A stretch of DNA of 64,000 bases from an uncultured Rhizobiaceae group bacterium (GTDB lineage: Bacteria; Pseudomonadota; Alphaproteobacteria; Rhizobiales; Rhizobiaceae). The stretch's first letter is position 1. The number at the start of each line of letters is the position of its first letter. The translations under genes and the position numbers were made by a program. The stretch spans positions 248,001 to 312,000 of the forward strand of contig CANMVS010000005.1 in NCBI GenBank assembly GCA_947501445.1. The letters are read 5' to 3'. Positions 1 through 9,097 of the stretch are shown piece after piece. The notes beneath the pieces were generated by a model. The model ran no database searches, was not told the DNA's origin, and was given only the letters and a program-made list of their open reading frames with translations.

Positions 1-834
1 TATTATGCACATGGCAAAATCACCAAAAGAGAGTTTCTGGACGGCGCAGCCAAATTTGCTGCGGTCGGTGTAACAGCCTCGATGCTGCTTCAGCAGCTTT
101 CGCCCAATTATGCGCTGGCCCAGCAGGTGGCTGCTGATGACCCGGCACTTGATACCAGCCGTCTGACATACCCCTCCCCCAATAGCCATGGGCAGGTGAA
201 TGCCTATCTTGTGCGTCCTGCCGGTGTGAAAGCCAAGTTGCCAGCGGTTCTGGTTATTCATGAGAACCGAGGCCTCAACCCCTATATCGAAGATGTTACG
301 CGCCGTCTTGGAAAGGCCGGTTTTATGGCTTTGGCACCCGATGGCCTGACCTCTGTTGGCGGTTATCCGGGCAACGATGATGATGGGCGCGCATTGCAGC
401 GCACAGTTGATGGCGAAAAACTGCTGAATGATTTTTTTGGCGGATTTGAATATCTGATGGCCCGTGAAGACTGTACAGGCAAGGTCGGTGCGGTCGGGTT
501 TTGTTATGGTGGGGGCGTGGTCAATGCTATCGCAGTTGCCTATCCAGAGCTTGCGGCAGGTGTACCTTTCTATGGCCGTCAACCCGACGCCGGCGATGTT
601 GCTGATATTCAGGCTGCAATGCTGATCCAGAATGCAGCCCTGGACGAGCGGATAAATGCCGGCTGGCCTGCCTATGAGGAAGCGCTGACGGCAGCGGGGA
701 AAAACTTTACACAATACATGTACCCTGACGTCAATCACGGTTTTCATAATGATACGACCCCCCGTTTTGACGCAGCGGCGGCGAAATTGGCAGAAGAACG
801 TACAATTGCTTTTTTCAAAGAGCATCTGAGTTAG
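1..834 (+). CDS. Dienelactone hydrolase family protein (5' end outside window)
   Basis: The frame is open from the first base, so the start lies upstream and an ATG at 82 is internal. The visible N-terminus contains KITKREFLDGAAKFAAVGV followed by a hydrophobic run and ALAQQ, resembling a Tat-like signal region; only one Arg is visible, so Tat export is uncertain. The body is an alpha/beta hydrolase of the dienelactone hydrolase family: the nucleophile elbow is GFCYGGG (catalytic Cys, about residue 140 from the ATG), and VNHGF near the end supplies the catalytic His. The family hydrolyses lactone or ester bonds; the substrate here is unknown. It ends 27 bp before crtY on the same strand, so read-through is possible, but no carotenoid role is implied by the sequence. 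Confidence 0.85.
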   Translation, partial: YYAHGKITKREFLDGAAKFAAVGVTASMLLQQLSPNYALAQQVAADDPALDTSRLTYPSPNSHGQVNAYLVRPAGVKAKLPAVLVIHENRGLNPYIEDVTRRLGKAGFMALAPDGLTSVGGYPGNDDDGRALQRTVDGEKLLNDFFGGFEYLMAREDCTGKVGAVGFCYGGGVVNAIAVAYPELAAGVPFYGRQPDAGDVADIQAAMLIQNAALDERINAGWPAYEEALTAAGKNFTQYMYPDVNHGFHNDTTPRFDAAAAKLAEERTIAFFKEHLS

Positions 835-861
835 TTCGTATTTCAGGGTAGATGCGCAACA

Positions 862-2061
862 ATGAGTACTGAGCAAACTGAAACCAATGGTGCTGATGTC
901 ATATTCGCAGGTGGCGGACTGGCCAGCTGTCTGGCAGCATTGCGGCTTTCAGAAGCAAGACCCGATTGTACAATTGCAATTATTGAAAGCGGCCGCGAGA
1001 TTTGCGGCAATCATACATGGTCTTTTCACCAAACCGACCTCAGCCACGCGGACTATGAATGGATCACGCCGCTTATTGCCTACCGGTGGGTTGGCCAGAA
1101 AGTTCTGTTTCCAGAGTTTGAAAGAAGACTGTCTACACCCTATGCCAGCATAACATCCACTTCACTGAGGCGGGCGATCTATGCCTGCTCCAATATTGTG
1201 GTGCGCGAAAATACCAAAATTGCTGAATTGAAAGCAGACCAGGTCGTGCTTGAAGATGAGACGATTCTGCGGGCGGCCTGCATCATAGACGGGCGGGGAT
1301 TCACGCCTGGCGAGGATTTGAAACTGGGTTTTCAAAAGTTCGTCGGACTGGAACTGGAACTCGCCGAGCCGCATGAGGAGACTGTTCCGACCATTATGGA
1401 CGCCTGCGTTGATCAACTGGACGGGTATCGCTTCGTTTATGTTTTGCCGCTGTCGAGAACGCGTTTGCTGATAGAAGATACACGCTATAGCGATGGCAGT
1501 GATCTGGATATGAATGCGCTGCATATTGCCGTTTTGGCCTATGCTGTGGAGCGGGGCTGGTCGGTGAAGAAAACCGTCCGATCGGAAAAGGGTGTATTGC
1601 CCATTGCGCTTGCCCATAATGCGCAGCGTTTTTGGGATACGATGCAACAGGACACTGCCCCTATCGGATTGCGTGCAGGTCTTTTCCATCCAACAACCGG
1701 TTACAGTCTGCCGTTTGCGCTCAGGACTGCTGAAATAATTGCCGATCCCAAACACGCGCTGACAACAAGTGAAATGAGGAAGGCAATTCGCGCTTTTGCC
1801 TTGCGCTGCAGCGCCAAACAAAGCCACTACCGTATGCTCAATCGAATGCTGTTCGGCGCTGCACAACCTTCCAAACGTTATGTCGTATTGCAACGTTTTT
1901 ACCGTTTGCCACAGACTCTGATTGAACGTTTCTATGCCGGTCGGCTAATGTCCATAGACAAGTTGCGCATTCTTGTCGGCAAACCGCCGGTACCAATCCA
2001 AAAAGCCCTTGGTTGCGTAAGTGAAGCAAAAGCACTTCGAAAATCGGAGGAAGCAACCTGA
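862..2061 (+). CDS. crtY: Lycopene beta-cyclase CrtY
   Basis: 399 residues, the usual length for bacterial CrtY. The N-terminal dinucleotide-binding loop AGGGLASCLAALRL is followed by ESGREICGNHTWSFH, the conserved CrtY segment after the Rossmann fold. Further family landmarks are GYRFVYVLPLS and RAGLFHPTTGYSLP. It closes both ends of lycopene into beta-ionone rings, giving beta-carotene, at the inner membrane. It is first of three tightly packed genes: crtI starts 9 bp after its stop and crtB overlaps crtI, so the three are almost certainly co-transcribed. Identification rests on family motifs together with crtI and crtB next door. Confidence 0.95.
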   Translation: MSTEQTETNGADVIFAGGGLASCLAALRLSEARPDCTIAIIESGREICGNHTWSFHQTDLSHADYEWITPLIAYRWVGQKVLFPEFERRLSTPYASITSTSLRRAIYACSNIVVRENTKIAELKADQVVLEDETILRAACIIDGRGFTPGEDLKLGFQKFVGLELELAEPHEETVPTIMDACVDQLDGYRFVYVLPLSRTRLLIEDTRYSDGSDLDMNALHIAVLAYAVERGWSVKKTVRSEKGVLPIALAHNAQRFWDTMQQDTAPIGLRAGLFHPTTGYSLPFALRTAEIIADPKHALTTSEMRKAIRAFALRCSAKQSHYRMLNRMLFGAAQPSKRYVVLQRFYRLPQTLIERFYAGRLMSIDKLRILVGKPPVPIQKALGCVSEAKALRKSEEAT

Positions 2062-2070
2062 AGGACAGGC

Positions 2071-3576
2071 ATGGCAACGGCCAAAACTGCAATCGTAATT
2101 GGCGCCGGATTTGGCGGACTGGCACTGGCAATACGCCTGCAGAGTGCCGGCATTCAAACCACACTTGTTGAAAAACGCGACAAGCCAGGCGGCCGGGCCT
2201 ATGTCTATGAAGACGCAGGTTTTGTCTTTGATGCCGGCCCGACAGTTATTACCGACCCGGATTCACTGCGCGAACTCTGGGCACTGACAGGGCGCGACAT
2301 GGACGACTATGTCACCCTCGTGCCGGTCGATCCATTTTATCAGCTTTGTTGGGAGGACGGTTATCGGTTTGACTACGTCAATGACCAGGAGAAACTGGAT
2401 CGGCAAATTCAGCTGAAATCACCGCAGGATGTGGCCGGATATCGCCGGTTTCTTGAATATTCCAAAGACCTTTACCGCGAAGGTTATGAAAAACTGGGTG
2501 CCGTTCCATTTTTGAGCATTTGGACAATGCTCAAGGCCGCACCGCAACTGGTGCGGCTACAAAGCTATCGCAGCGTCTACTCGAAAGTGGCGGGTTTTAT
2601 CAAAGACGACCAGCTTCGTCAGGCATTTTCCTTTCACTCGCTGCTTGTTGGCGGAAATCCATTCGCCACCTCATCAATCTATGCACTCATTCATGCGCTT
2701 GAACGCAAGGGTGGCGTCTGGTTTGCAAAAGGTGGCACCGGATCACTGGTGCGCGCCATGGTCACGCTGTTTGAGGAATTGGGCGGCAGCGTACAGCTCA
2801 ACACGCCTGTTACCCAGATCCTGACAAAAGACAGCAGGGCTAAAGCCGTCGTGACCGCTTATGGGACCATACAAGCCGATATGATCGCCAGCAATGCCGA
2901 TGTTGTGCACACATATCAGCAGCTTTTGCGGGATGATCCTCGCGGCAAACAGCAGGCAAAGAACCTGCTCAGCAAACGCTTTTCCATGTCACTCTTTGTG
3001 GTTTACTTTGGCTTGAAAGGCAAACGTAATGACCTCAAACACCATATGGTGCTTTTCGGGCCGCGCTACCGCGAATTGATCAATGAAATCTTCAACGCTG
3101 ATCATCTGGCTGATGATTTTTCGCTGTATCTGCATTGTCCGTCGGTGACTGACGAAACAATGGCACCGACAGATCACAGTGCCTATTATGTCCTTTCTCC
3201 TGTGCCGCATCTGGGTACCGGCAATATTGACTGGGAGCAGGAAGCACCACGATACAGGGACCGGATACTGGCCTATCTTGAGACGCATTATATCCCGGGA
3301 CTAAAGGAGGACCTTGTCACCTGCAGGACATTTTCGCCAAATGACTTTCGTGACGAACTCAATGCCCATCTGGGATCGGCTTTTTCAGTGGAACCGCTGT
3401 TGACACAAAGCGCCTGGTTCAGACCACACAATAGGGACGCGACAATCGATAACCTTTATATTGTCGGGGCTGGCACACATCCGGGTGCCGGTGTTCCAGG
3501 TGTTGTGGGATCAGCCAAGGCAACCGCTGGTCTGATGCTTGAAAACACAGCTGCCCGTGTGAAAAGTGATCGCTGA
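2071..3576 (+). CDS. crtI: Phytoene desaturase CrtI
   Basis: 501 residues, typical for CrtI. FAD-binding motif at the N-terminus (VIGAGFGGLALAIRL), then KPGGRAYVYEDAGFVFDAGP, and the C-terminal signature NLYIVGAGTHPGAGVPGVVG, both diagnostic of the bacterial four-step desaturase. It converts phytoene to lycopene with oxidised FAD. It lies 9 bp after crtY. Its last 11 bp overlap the start of crtB, suggesting translational coupling. Confidence 0.96.
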   Translation: MATAKTAIVIGAGFGGLALAIRLQSAGIQTTLVEKRDKPGGRAYVYEDAGFVFDAGPTVITDPDSLRELWALTGRDMDDYVTLVPVDPFYQLCWEDGYRFDYVNDQEKLDRQIQLKSPQDVAGYRRFLEYSKDLYREGYEKLGAVPFLSIWTMLKAAPQLVRLQSYRSVYSKVAGFIKDDQLRQAFSFHSLLVGGNPFATSSIYALIHALERKGGVWFAKGGTGSLVRAMVTLFEELGGSVQLNTPVTQILTKDSRAKAVVTAYGTIQADMIASNADVVHTYQQLLRDDPRGKQQAKNLLSKRFSMSLFVVYFGLKGKRNDLKHHMVLFGPRYRELINEIFNADHLADDFSLYLHCPSVTDETMAPTDHSAYYVLSPVPHLGTGNIDWEQEAPRYRDRILAYLETHYIPGLKEDLVTCRTFSPNDFRDELNAHLGSAFSVEPLLTQSAWFRPHNRDATIDNLYIVGAGTHPGAGVPGVVGSAKATAGLMLENTAARVKSDR

Positions 3577-4552
3577 AATGGCTGCTCTCGGTGAAAAAGA
3601 TGCACCCGCCCCAACAGCTGATGTTGTTCGCCTGAGTGAGGCGGCTATCGCAAAGGGATCAAACAGTTTTGCCACAGCTGCGCGCCTTTTCCCCACGAAC
3701 ACAAGAGCGGACGCGGTCATGCTCTATGCCTGGTGCCGGCATGCAGATGATGTCATCGATGGTCAGGATATGGGCCATGATCAAAAAGCGGATTATCGGG
3801 CGAAACAGGCACAGCACCTTGTAACGCTGAAGGAGCAAACAATGCGTTCTCTGGATGGCGAACATTCAGATGATCCGGTTTTTGAAGCGCTTCGGCAGGT
3901 CGTTTATCGCAATGAAATCCCTCATATTCACCCCATGGAACTTCTCAATGGTTTTGAGATGGATGTGCGGCAACGGGTGTATAAAACACCTGAGGATCTG
4001 CTTGAATATTGCTATCACGTGGCAGGTGTTGTTGGGGTGATGATGGCCATGATCATGGGTGTGCGCGAACAGGCTGTTCTTGATCGGGCAACTGATCTGG
4101 GTATTGCATTCCAGTTGACAAATATCGCCCGCGATATTGTTGATGACGCAAGGGCTGATCGCACCTATGTGCCATCCGATTGGCTGGAGGAAACAGCCAT
4201 TGGCAGATTGGACGCAACAGACACCACACAGTGGCCTGCGTTGCATGGCGTTGCCATTCGCCTGCTTGATATGGCGGAACCCTATTATGATTCTGCCTTT
4301 GGCGGCATCAAAGCCCTGCCCTGGCGCTCTGCCTGGGCGATTGCCGCCGCTAGACGCATTTACCGCGATATCGGTCGTAAACTGCGAGAAGAAGGTCCCA
4401 ATGCCTGGAAACAGCGCATTTCGACATCAAAAGGCCGCAAGCTCTGTTTGTTGTTGATGGCAGCCGGCGATGTTGTTGCTGCGCGCTACTGGGCAAGCGA
4501 CGTCAAACAGGACCGCACTGGCTTATATCGGCGCCCCGGGCGATCTTACTGA
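3566..4552 (+). CDS. crtB: Phytoene synthase CrtB
   Basis: Squalene/phytoene synthase family. The two Asp-rich motifs are visible: HADDVIDGQD near residue 60, and NIARDIVDDARADRTYVP near residue 190, which bind Mg-diphosphate. It condenses two geranylgeranyl diphosphates to phytoene. The reading frame can begin at GTG 3566, overlapping crtI by 11 bp, or at ATG 3578 just after the crtI stop. I list the longer form but cannot separate the two. At 328 residues it is slightly longer than many bacterial CrtB. It is last of the crtYIB operon. Confidence 0.95.
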   Translation: MIAEMAALGEKDAPAPTADVVRLSEAAIAKGSNSFATAARLFPTNTRADAVMLYAWCRHADDVIDGQDMGHDQKADYRAKQAQHLVTLKEQTMRSLDGEHSDDPVFEALRQVVYRNEIPHIHPMELLNGFEMDVRQRVYKTPEDLLEYCYHVAGVVGVMMAMIMGVREQAVLDRATDLGIAFQLTNIARDIVDDARADRTYVPSDWLEETAIGRLDATDTTQWPALHGVAIRLLDMAEPYYDSAFGGIKALPWRSAWAIAAARRIYRDIGRKLREEGPNAWKQRISTSKGRKLCLLLMAAGDVVAARYWASDVKQDRTGLYRRPGRSY

Positions 4553-4720
4553 CATGCAACATCAATGTTCGGGATTGAATCAGTTCTCAAGGCTGACGGA
4601 TTTGCTCCGGACAGCTCGCCCCGCGGCTGGCCAGAGGCACAATGCCATCCAGCCACGAATTTTTAAGTTCGATCGACCACGGGAAACAGGCCCGAAATCG
4701 GTTTTCATTGCCAACTGGAG

Positions 4721-4764
4721 TAGTTCAGGTTTTGACGGAATCGGCAAAACACGAAACGGTCTAG
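4721..4764 (+). repeat. Truncated copy of the dispersed two-hairpin repeat
   Basis: This contains the left hairpin arm and loop of the ~103-bp repeat (TTCAGGTTTTGACGGAATC, then GGCAAAAC), joined directly to its right end (ACGAAACGGTCTAG). About 60 bp of the middle is missing, so this looks like an internal deletion. Its right-end CTAG, read on the minus strand, is the TAG stop of the DUF1127 gene. Confidence 0.8.
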
Positions 4765-4913
4765 TTGAGGCGACGATGTCCTTTGACAACGCTGGCGATA
4801 TCACCGCGGAAGATACCGATATCGGCAAGTTCACGATCGGACAAGTTGTTGAGCTCGTTGCGAGCACGGCTGTTTTCGCGCTGCATTCTTAGAGATTTGA
4901 AAATCGATACCAT
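4761..4913 (-). CDS. Small DUF1127-family protein
   Basis: A 50-residue gene found by reading the minus strand of the crtB-crtZ gap. It starts at ATG 4913 after AAAGGAAC and begins MVSIFKSLRMQREN, followed by the DUF1127 core NNLSDRELADIGIFRGDI and a basic tail KGHRRLN. Alphaproteobacterial DUF1127 proteins are short Arg-rich proteins; some are linked to RNA turnover and to phosphate or carbon metabolism. The role here is unknown. The stop codon TAG is contributed by the end of the truncated dispersed repeat. The LSDRELADIGI motif makes the family assignment firm despite the small size. Confidence 0.9.
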   Translation of the reverse strand: MVSIFKSLRMQRENSRARNELNNLSDRELADIGIFRGDIASVVKGHRRLN

Positions 4914-5048
4914 CGGTTTGTTCCTTTCCGTTTGGACGCCATGTCAGCGTCGCGTTTCGATAGGCCACATATGGATGCGAACCGATTAGATTTGTAGCGA
5001 TATAAACGCAGGGGAGCCTTGCAGTTTTGCATGAAAGCCAGACCAGAC

Positions 5049-5564
5049 CTACTCGGTCATCTTGGACTCTTCTTCATACAGCGTCAGGTTTTGCACCTGC
5101 TGGTTTTGATTCAACTGTTGCTTCAGCAGACTTATCGAGGGGGCCCACAAAAACCCAAAGGAAACACACCCTTGCCTGCCCTTGACAGCGTGATGAAGGC
5201 GGTGGGCCTGATACAGGCGCTTCAGATAACCTGTCTTCGGCACATAACGAAATGGCCAGCGTTGGTGAACCAATCCGTCATGGGCTACGAAATAAAGCAC
5301 ACCATAGGCCGTCACACCCAGGGCAATCCATGTGGCAGGGCTCCAGTATTCCTTACCCGTCCAAAATAATATTATGGCACAACAGGCAAATACCACCGCA
5401 TAAAGATCGTTCTTTTCGACCTTATCGTCATGGGGTTCGTGGTGGGACTTGTGCCACCCCCAGCCCCAGCCATGCATGACATATTTATGTGCCCACCAGG
5501 CAAAGAACTCCATGAAGGCAACGGTGGAGATCACAATTGCTGTCGCGAGCAGAAATGACGTCAT
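5049..5564 (-). CDS. crtZ: Beta-carotene hydroxylase CrtZ
   Basis: 171-residue membrane protein of the fatty-acid-hydroxylase-like CrtZ family. The di-iron His motifs are visible: FAWWAHKYVMHGWGWGWHKSHH (HxxxxH and HxxHH) in the first part and HDGLVHQRWP, then YQAHRLHH in the second. Hydrophobic segments lie at the N-terminus and around residues 55-95. It adds hydroxyl groups to the 3 and 3' carbons of beta-carotene, giving zeaxanthin. It lies on the opposite strand to crtYIB and downstream of the ABC exporter pair, separated from it by a dispersed repeat. An AAGGAC ribosome-binding site precedes the ATG. No ketolase gene accompanies it. Confidence 0.96.
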   Translation of the reverse strand: MTSFLLATAIVISTVAFMEFFAWWAHKYVMHGWGWGWHKSHHEPHDDKVEKNDLYAVVFACCAIILFWTGKEYWSPATWIALGVTAYGVLYFVAHDGLVHQRWPFRYVPKTGYLKRLYQAHRLHHAVKGRQGCVSFGFLWAPSISLLKQQLNQNQQVQNLTLYEEESKMTE

Positions 5565-5580
5565 CTCATTGTCCTTCTTT

Positions 5581-5685
5581 TAGTCCGTTTCACGTTTTGT
5601 CAGAAACGGGACAACGGTGTCGGCCGTTGGTTTTTGTTGATGCATTCAGGTTTTACCGATTCCGTCAAAACCTGAATTGCTCTAG
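5581..5685 (-). repeat. Dispersed two-hairpin repeat (inverted orientation)
   Basis: Full-length copy in the gap between the ABC permease and crtZ. It begins TCCGTTTCACGTTTTGTCAG and ends AACCTGAATTGCTCTA. Both hairpins are preserved: CCGTTTC/GAAACGG and TTCAGGTTTT/AAAACCTGAA. Placed between two genes of the same strand, it could affect crtZ mRNA. Confidence 0.88.
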
Positions 5686-5732
5686 CCCAACAGATACCTG
5701 CTTGAGCCTGTGCGTGTTTTGCACGTGATCAT

Positions 5733-6950
5733 CTACCCCAACCGCAGCCGGTAACGCGACAGGGCAAATGCGCACAACAGACTGACAACCGCCACAAGCG
5801 CAAGTGGCCACAAAAATGTCAGTAATGCCCAGGTATTCTCGCCGCGCCACAATGCGCCCTGATAAGCCTCTATGGCCCAGGCATTGGGAGTCAGCCAACC
5901 GATATCCTGCAACCATGGCGGCATCATGAACCGCGGTACCATGGATCCGCCGACGGCAGATGCCACGAGTACCAGAAAACTGGAAATTGTGTTTGCCTGC
6001 TGACGGCTGGTACAGGCTGATGCCATGAAGAGAGCGAGTCCCGCCGCGGCAGCTGATGCAAACACAGTCGTGGCCAGCCACGGCATGAGGTGCGGTAACA
6101 GTGCAACATCGTAAACAATCCAGGCAATGACAAAAATCAGACCGACCTGCAACAGTCCCTGCAATGTGAGAAACAAAAATTTGCTGGCGACAACCACATC
6201 CGTACCGGCCGCGCCCACCGCGAGCCGATCCATTATTCCGGACGACCGCTCTTCGATCAGCGATGCCGCACCCTGCATGGCAGAGAACAACAAAAACATC
6301 ACAGCAACAGCCCCAGCATAGTAGCTGACGGTGACATTACCCCGACCATCAAGAACCTCCATCCGGAACAACCCTGCCCCGGATTCACCCACAGTGATAC
6401 TTTTGGAATTGTCCGCCGTATTCATTTCATCAGTTGACGAGATCAGTTGCGCCCTTTGTTGCGATGTCAATCCGCCGGAGAGCATGTCTACGCTTGGTAT
6501 CAACCGGCGCAACGCCACCCCTGGCAGTTGGCTGGCGATCAAACGCTGCACGTGGCCGGACAGGATTGGCCCGGCCATGGATCGACCCGCATCGGCAACA
6601 ATGACAATGGGTGATTGCTCACCATCCTGTGTCAATGCTCCGGCAATAATCAGGCCGACATCGGCGTTACCGTAGGCAACAGCTTCACGCAGGCTTTGCT
6701 GGCTCTGGTTTGCCAATGCGTGCATTCTCAATGAGGGCTCGTTTGCAATCGCATCCATAAGCCTGGTGGTTTCGTCAGATCGGACTTCATCCACAACAGC
6801 GACTTTCAATCGCATTTCAGTTCCGCTGGTGCCGGAAAAAATGGCCGCAAATACCACGAAAATCAGCGGTGGCAGTACAAATGCCATTGCCAATGCACCG
6901 CGATCACGGCAAACTCCCAGCACCATGACCTTCAACATAGCAGCAATCAT
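5733..6950 (-). CDS. ABC-2 type exporter permease
   Basis: 405 residues with the layout of the ABC-2 permease family (YhhJ/DrrB-like). There is one N-terminal membrane segment (ALAMAFVLPPLIFVVFAAIF), a large extracytoplasmic domain to about residue 210, then five membrane segments, ending with basic RYRLRLG. Its start overlaps the stop of the upstream ATPase gene by 4 bp (ATGA), so the two are translationally coupled and form one transporter. The position between crtZ and crtE suggests it is expressed with carotenoid genes. Its substrate cannot be told from sequence: a lipid, pigment or unrelated compound are all possible. Confidence 0.88.
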   Translation of the reverse strand: MIAAMLKVMVLGVCRDRGALAMAFVLPPLIFVVFAAIFSGTSGTEMRLKVAVVDEVRSDETTRLMDAIANEPSLRMHALANQSQQSLREAVAYGNADVGLIIAGALTQDGEQSPIVIVADAGRSMAGPILSGHVQRLIASQLPGVALRRLIPSVDMLSGGLTSQQRAQLISSTDEMNTADNSKSITVGESGAGLFRMEVLDGRGNVTVSYYAGAVAVMFLLFSAMQGAASLIEERSSGIMDRLAVGAAGTDVVVASKFLFLTLQGLLQVGLIFVIAWIVYDVALLPHLMPWLATTVFASAAAAGLALFMASACTSRQQANTISSFLVLVASAVGGSMVPRFMMPPWLQDIGWLTPNAWAIEAYQGALWRGENTWALLTFLWPLALVAVVSLLCAFALSRYRLRLG

Positions 6951-7900
6951 GGCAGACGGTCCGAACCGGTTATCTGGCTAAACAGGCTGTCGAGACCCGG
7001 GGCGCGAAAGCGCACTTCCTTAATCTCCAAATCCGTTCTGTGCAGCGCGCGCGTCAGTTCTGTTTGTTTTTGCGCCGTGGCATCGATCATCAAACGCCAT
7101 TCCATTCCGGTTGGATGTTCAACAAAGCCAATCCGCCGCAATACCTGCTGCGTCCTGATGAGTGCAGGCGCGCGTAACTCCACAAGAACTTCACGCTGTG
7201 TACCAAACGCCTCTTCCAGCAATTGTGCGGGCGGGCCTGACGGTGCGATCACACCGTTGCGCAAAAAACCAACGTTTGTGCAAAGTGTCTGCGCCTGATC
7301 CAGATCGTGGGTGGCCAGCAGAACTGCCAGGCCGTTGCGGCTGAGACCACGTATAACCTCGTGCAGGGTGTTTCGCGCGTCAATATCGACCCCAACTGTT
7401 GGCTCATCCAGAATAAGCAGGCGCGGCTGGTGCAATATTGCAGCGGCAATATTGACCCGCCTTTTCCAACCGCCGGACAATGCGTGCACGTAGTCGTTGG
7501 CGCGCGATTCAAGTTTTGTTGCGCTCATTGCAAATGGTAGAGCCAGGTCTGTCTGCTTATGCGACAGACCGGACAGGCGGCCAAACACCATCAGGTTTTC
7601 CTGGACGGTCAGATGTTGGTACAGGGCTATTTCCTGTGGAACCAGCCCAATACACCGTATGGCTGCGCGTTTTGTGTTGGATTGGCCCGATATCGAGATG
7701 CGCCCGGATTGCAATTTGACCCGACCACAAATGGTTCGGATCAAGGATGTTTTGCCAGCCCCATTGGGTCCGAGCAGACCAAAAATCTCGCCTTCAGATA
7801 TCGTTAGACCAAGCTCGGAAAGAACCGTTCGTGCACCATAGCTTATGCGCAGGTCAGCAACCTGAAGCACCGGCTTTCTTATGCCCACCATGGCGTCCAT
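6947..7900 (-). CDS. ABC exporter ATP-binding protein
   Basis: Single ABC ATPase domain: Walker A LLGPNGAGKTS, signature LSGGWKRR (a variant of LSGGQ, common in ABC-2 exporters), Walker B LLILDEPTVGVD and switch His in LLATHDLD. A C-terminal ~90-residue extension follows, as in many export ATPases. I place the start at ATG 7900, 11 nt after GGAG, giving MDAMVGIRKPVLQVADL. The frame extends up to 7969, but those residues do not resemble the family. It powers the permease encoded by the overlapping next gene. Confidence 0.9.
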   Translation of the reverse strand: MDAMVGIRKPVLQVADLRISYGARTVLSELGLTISEGEIFGLLGPNGAGKTSLIRTICGRVKLQSGRISISGQSNTKRAAIRCIGLVPQEIALYQHLTVQENLMVFGRLSGLSHKQTDLALPFAMSATKLESRANDYVHALSGGWKRRVNIAAAILHQPRLLILDEPTVGVDIDARNTLHEVIRGLSRNGLAVLLATHDLDQAQTLCTNVGFLRNGVIAPSGPPAQLLEEAFGTQREVLVELRAPALIRTQQVLRRIGFVEHPTGMEWRLMIDATAQKQTELTRALHRTDLEIKEVRFRAPGLDSLFSQITGSDRLP

Positions 7901-8083
7901 TATTTCGCAGGCTCCCAAAATCCCATAGACAGGATTGAACCTATCATTTCCAGGTGTGTGATACACCATTGAACGGCAAAATAGCGCTGTGAACCGGCAA
8001 TTGCACCCGGCAAGCCATCTGTTCGGCTCATTTTGGCTGCCCCATGGTAGCGCACAACTGACGAGGTTCTATGGTGAGATCAC

Positions 8084-9034
8084 CTATGCCACCGAACCGA
8101 ATATATTGTTCACCAGAGCCTGTAGTCGTGATTTTTCAAGCCCGCTGGCATCCAGGGCCTCACGCGCGCGTTGCAGATGTTCCTGACAGGACAATTTTGC
8201 GGCAGGCTTACCAACCAGTGTTACCAGTGTCGGAATATTATCATCCTGCCTCACATCTTTTCCTGCAGCATCTTCAGTTGCACTCTGGTCCACCAGATCG
8301 TCAGCTGTCTGAAATGCCATTCCAACGTGTTTGGCAAACTCCCGCACCGCTTCAACACCGCGCTGTTCCAATCCGGCAGCCAAAGCCCCCATCTGCGCTG
8401 CCGCGACGAATAATACACCGGTTTTCAGCCAGTTCAGTCCCTCGATCGACCCGACGCCATCAAAAGAGCGGCGCTCGTGCAGGTCAATCTCCTGACCAGC
8501 AATCATTCCATTGGATCCGACAGCATGGCTCAATACTTCAACCGCCTGTGACTTGATGGATGCATCCACATGCGGATGTTGCGCAATAACCCCATAGGCA
8601 CGGTTCAGTAGCCCCACAGCGGCCAAAATTGCCGTTGCTTCACCGAAATCGCGATGGGTTGTGGCGCGACCACGACGCAATTGCGCATCGTCCATGCTGG
8701 GCAGATCGTCCAATATCAATGAGGCTGTATGCACCATCTCGATGGCACAACCCGCGTCCAATGCGAATTGGCGGCCTTGTGATCCGGCAGCCTCATTGAC
8801 CAAAAGGCACAACAGCGGTCGTACACGCTTGCCGCTGCCAAACAGGCTATGGCGCATGGCCCGGTGCAAACTGGCCGGGTGCTGATCCTCAGCCGGTGAC
8901 AAATGTTCGATATGTCCGTTGATTTCATTCCGAAGGTCAGAAATATATGTTTGACCGGAAGATTGATCGGACTGACCCAGTACATCGGCGAATGGATTTG
9001 CGTGCCTGTCTTCAAAATTCACTAGAGCAACCAT
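8084..9034 (-). CDS. crtE: Geranylgeranyl diphosphate synthase CrtE
   Basis: 316-residue trans-prenyltransferase. First Asp-rich motif DDLPSMDD, second Asp-rich motif in FQTADDLVDQ, and the polar motif GSGKRVRPLL near residue 70. It elongates farnesyl diphosphate (or shorter allylic units) with isopentenyl diphosphate to GGPP, the substrate of CrtB. CrtE is favoured over a farnesyl diphosphate synthase because of the surrounding carotenoid genes and the absence of another GGPP synthase in the cluster; product length is not proven by sequence alone. It is divergent from the isomerase gene. Confidence 0.92.
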   Translation of the reverse strand: MVALVNFEDRHANPFADVLGQSDQSSGQTYISDLRNEINGHIEHLSPAEDQHPASLHRAMRHSLFGSGKRVRPLLCLLVNEAAGSQGRQFALDAGCAIEMVHTASLILDDLPSMDDAQLRRGRATTHRDFGEATAILAAVGLLNRAYGVIAQHPHVDASIKSQAVEVLSHAVGSNGMIAGQEIDLHERRSFDGVGSIEGLNWLKTGVLFVAAAQMGALAAGLEQRGVEAVREFAKHVGMAFQTADDLVDQSATEDAAGKDVRQDDNIPTLVTLVGKPAAKLSCQEHLQRAREALDASGLEKSRLQALVNNIFGSVA

Positions 9035-9097
9035 CCATTTTCTTTAAATCCAACTATTGGAGAAGCGTTTTTCACACTTGGACGAAAATTATTCTTG

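Noticed and set aside
1162-1893. 243-codon frame antisense to crtY
   Set aside because: crtY has complete family motifs in the plus frame. The antisense frame has no motif and is a compositional shadow.
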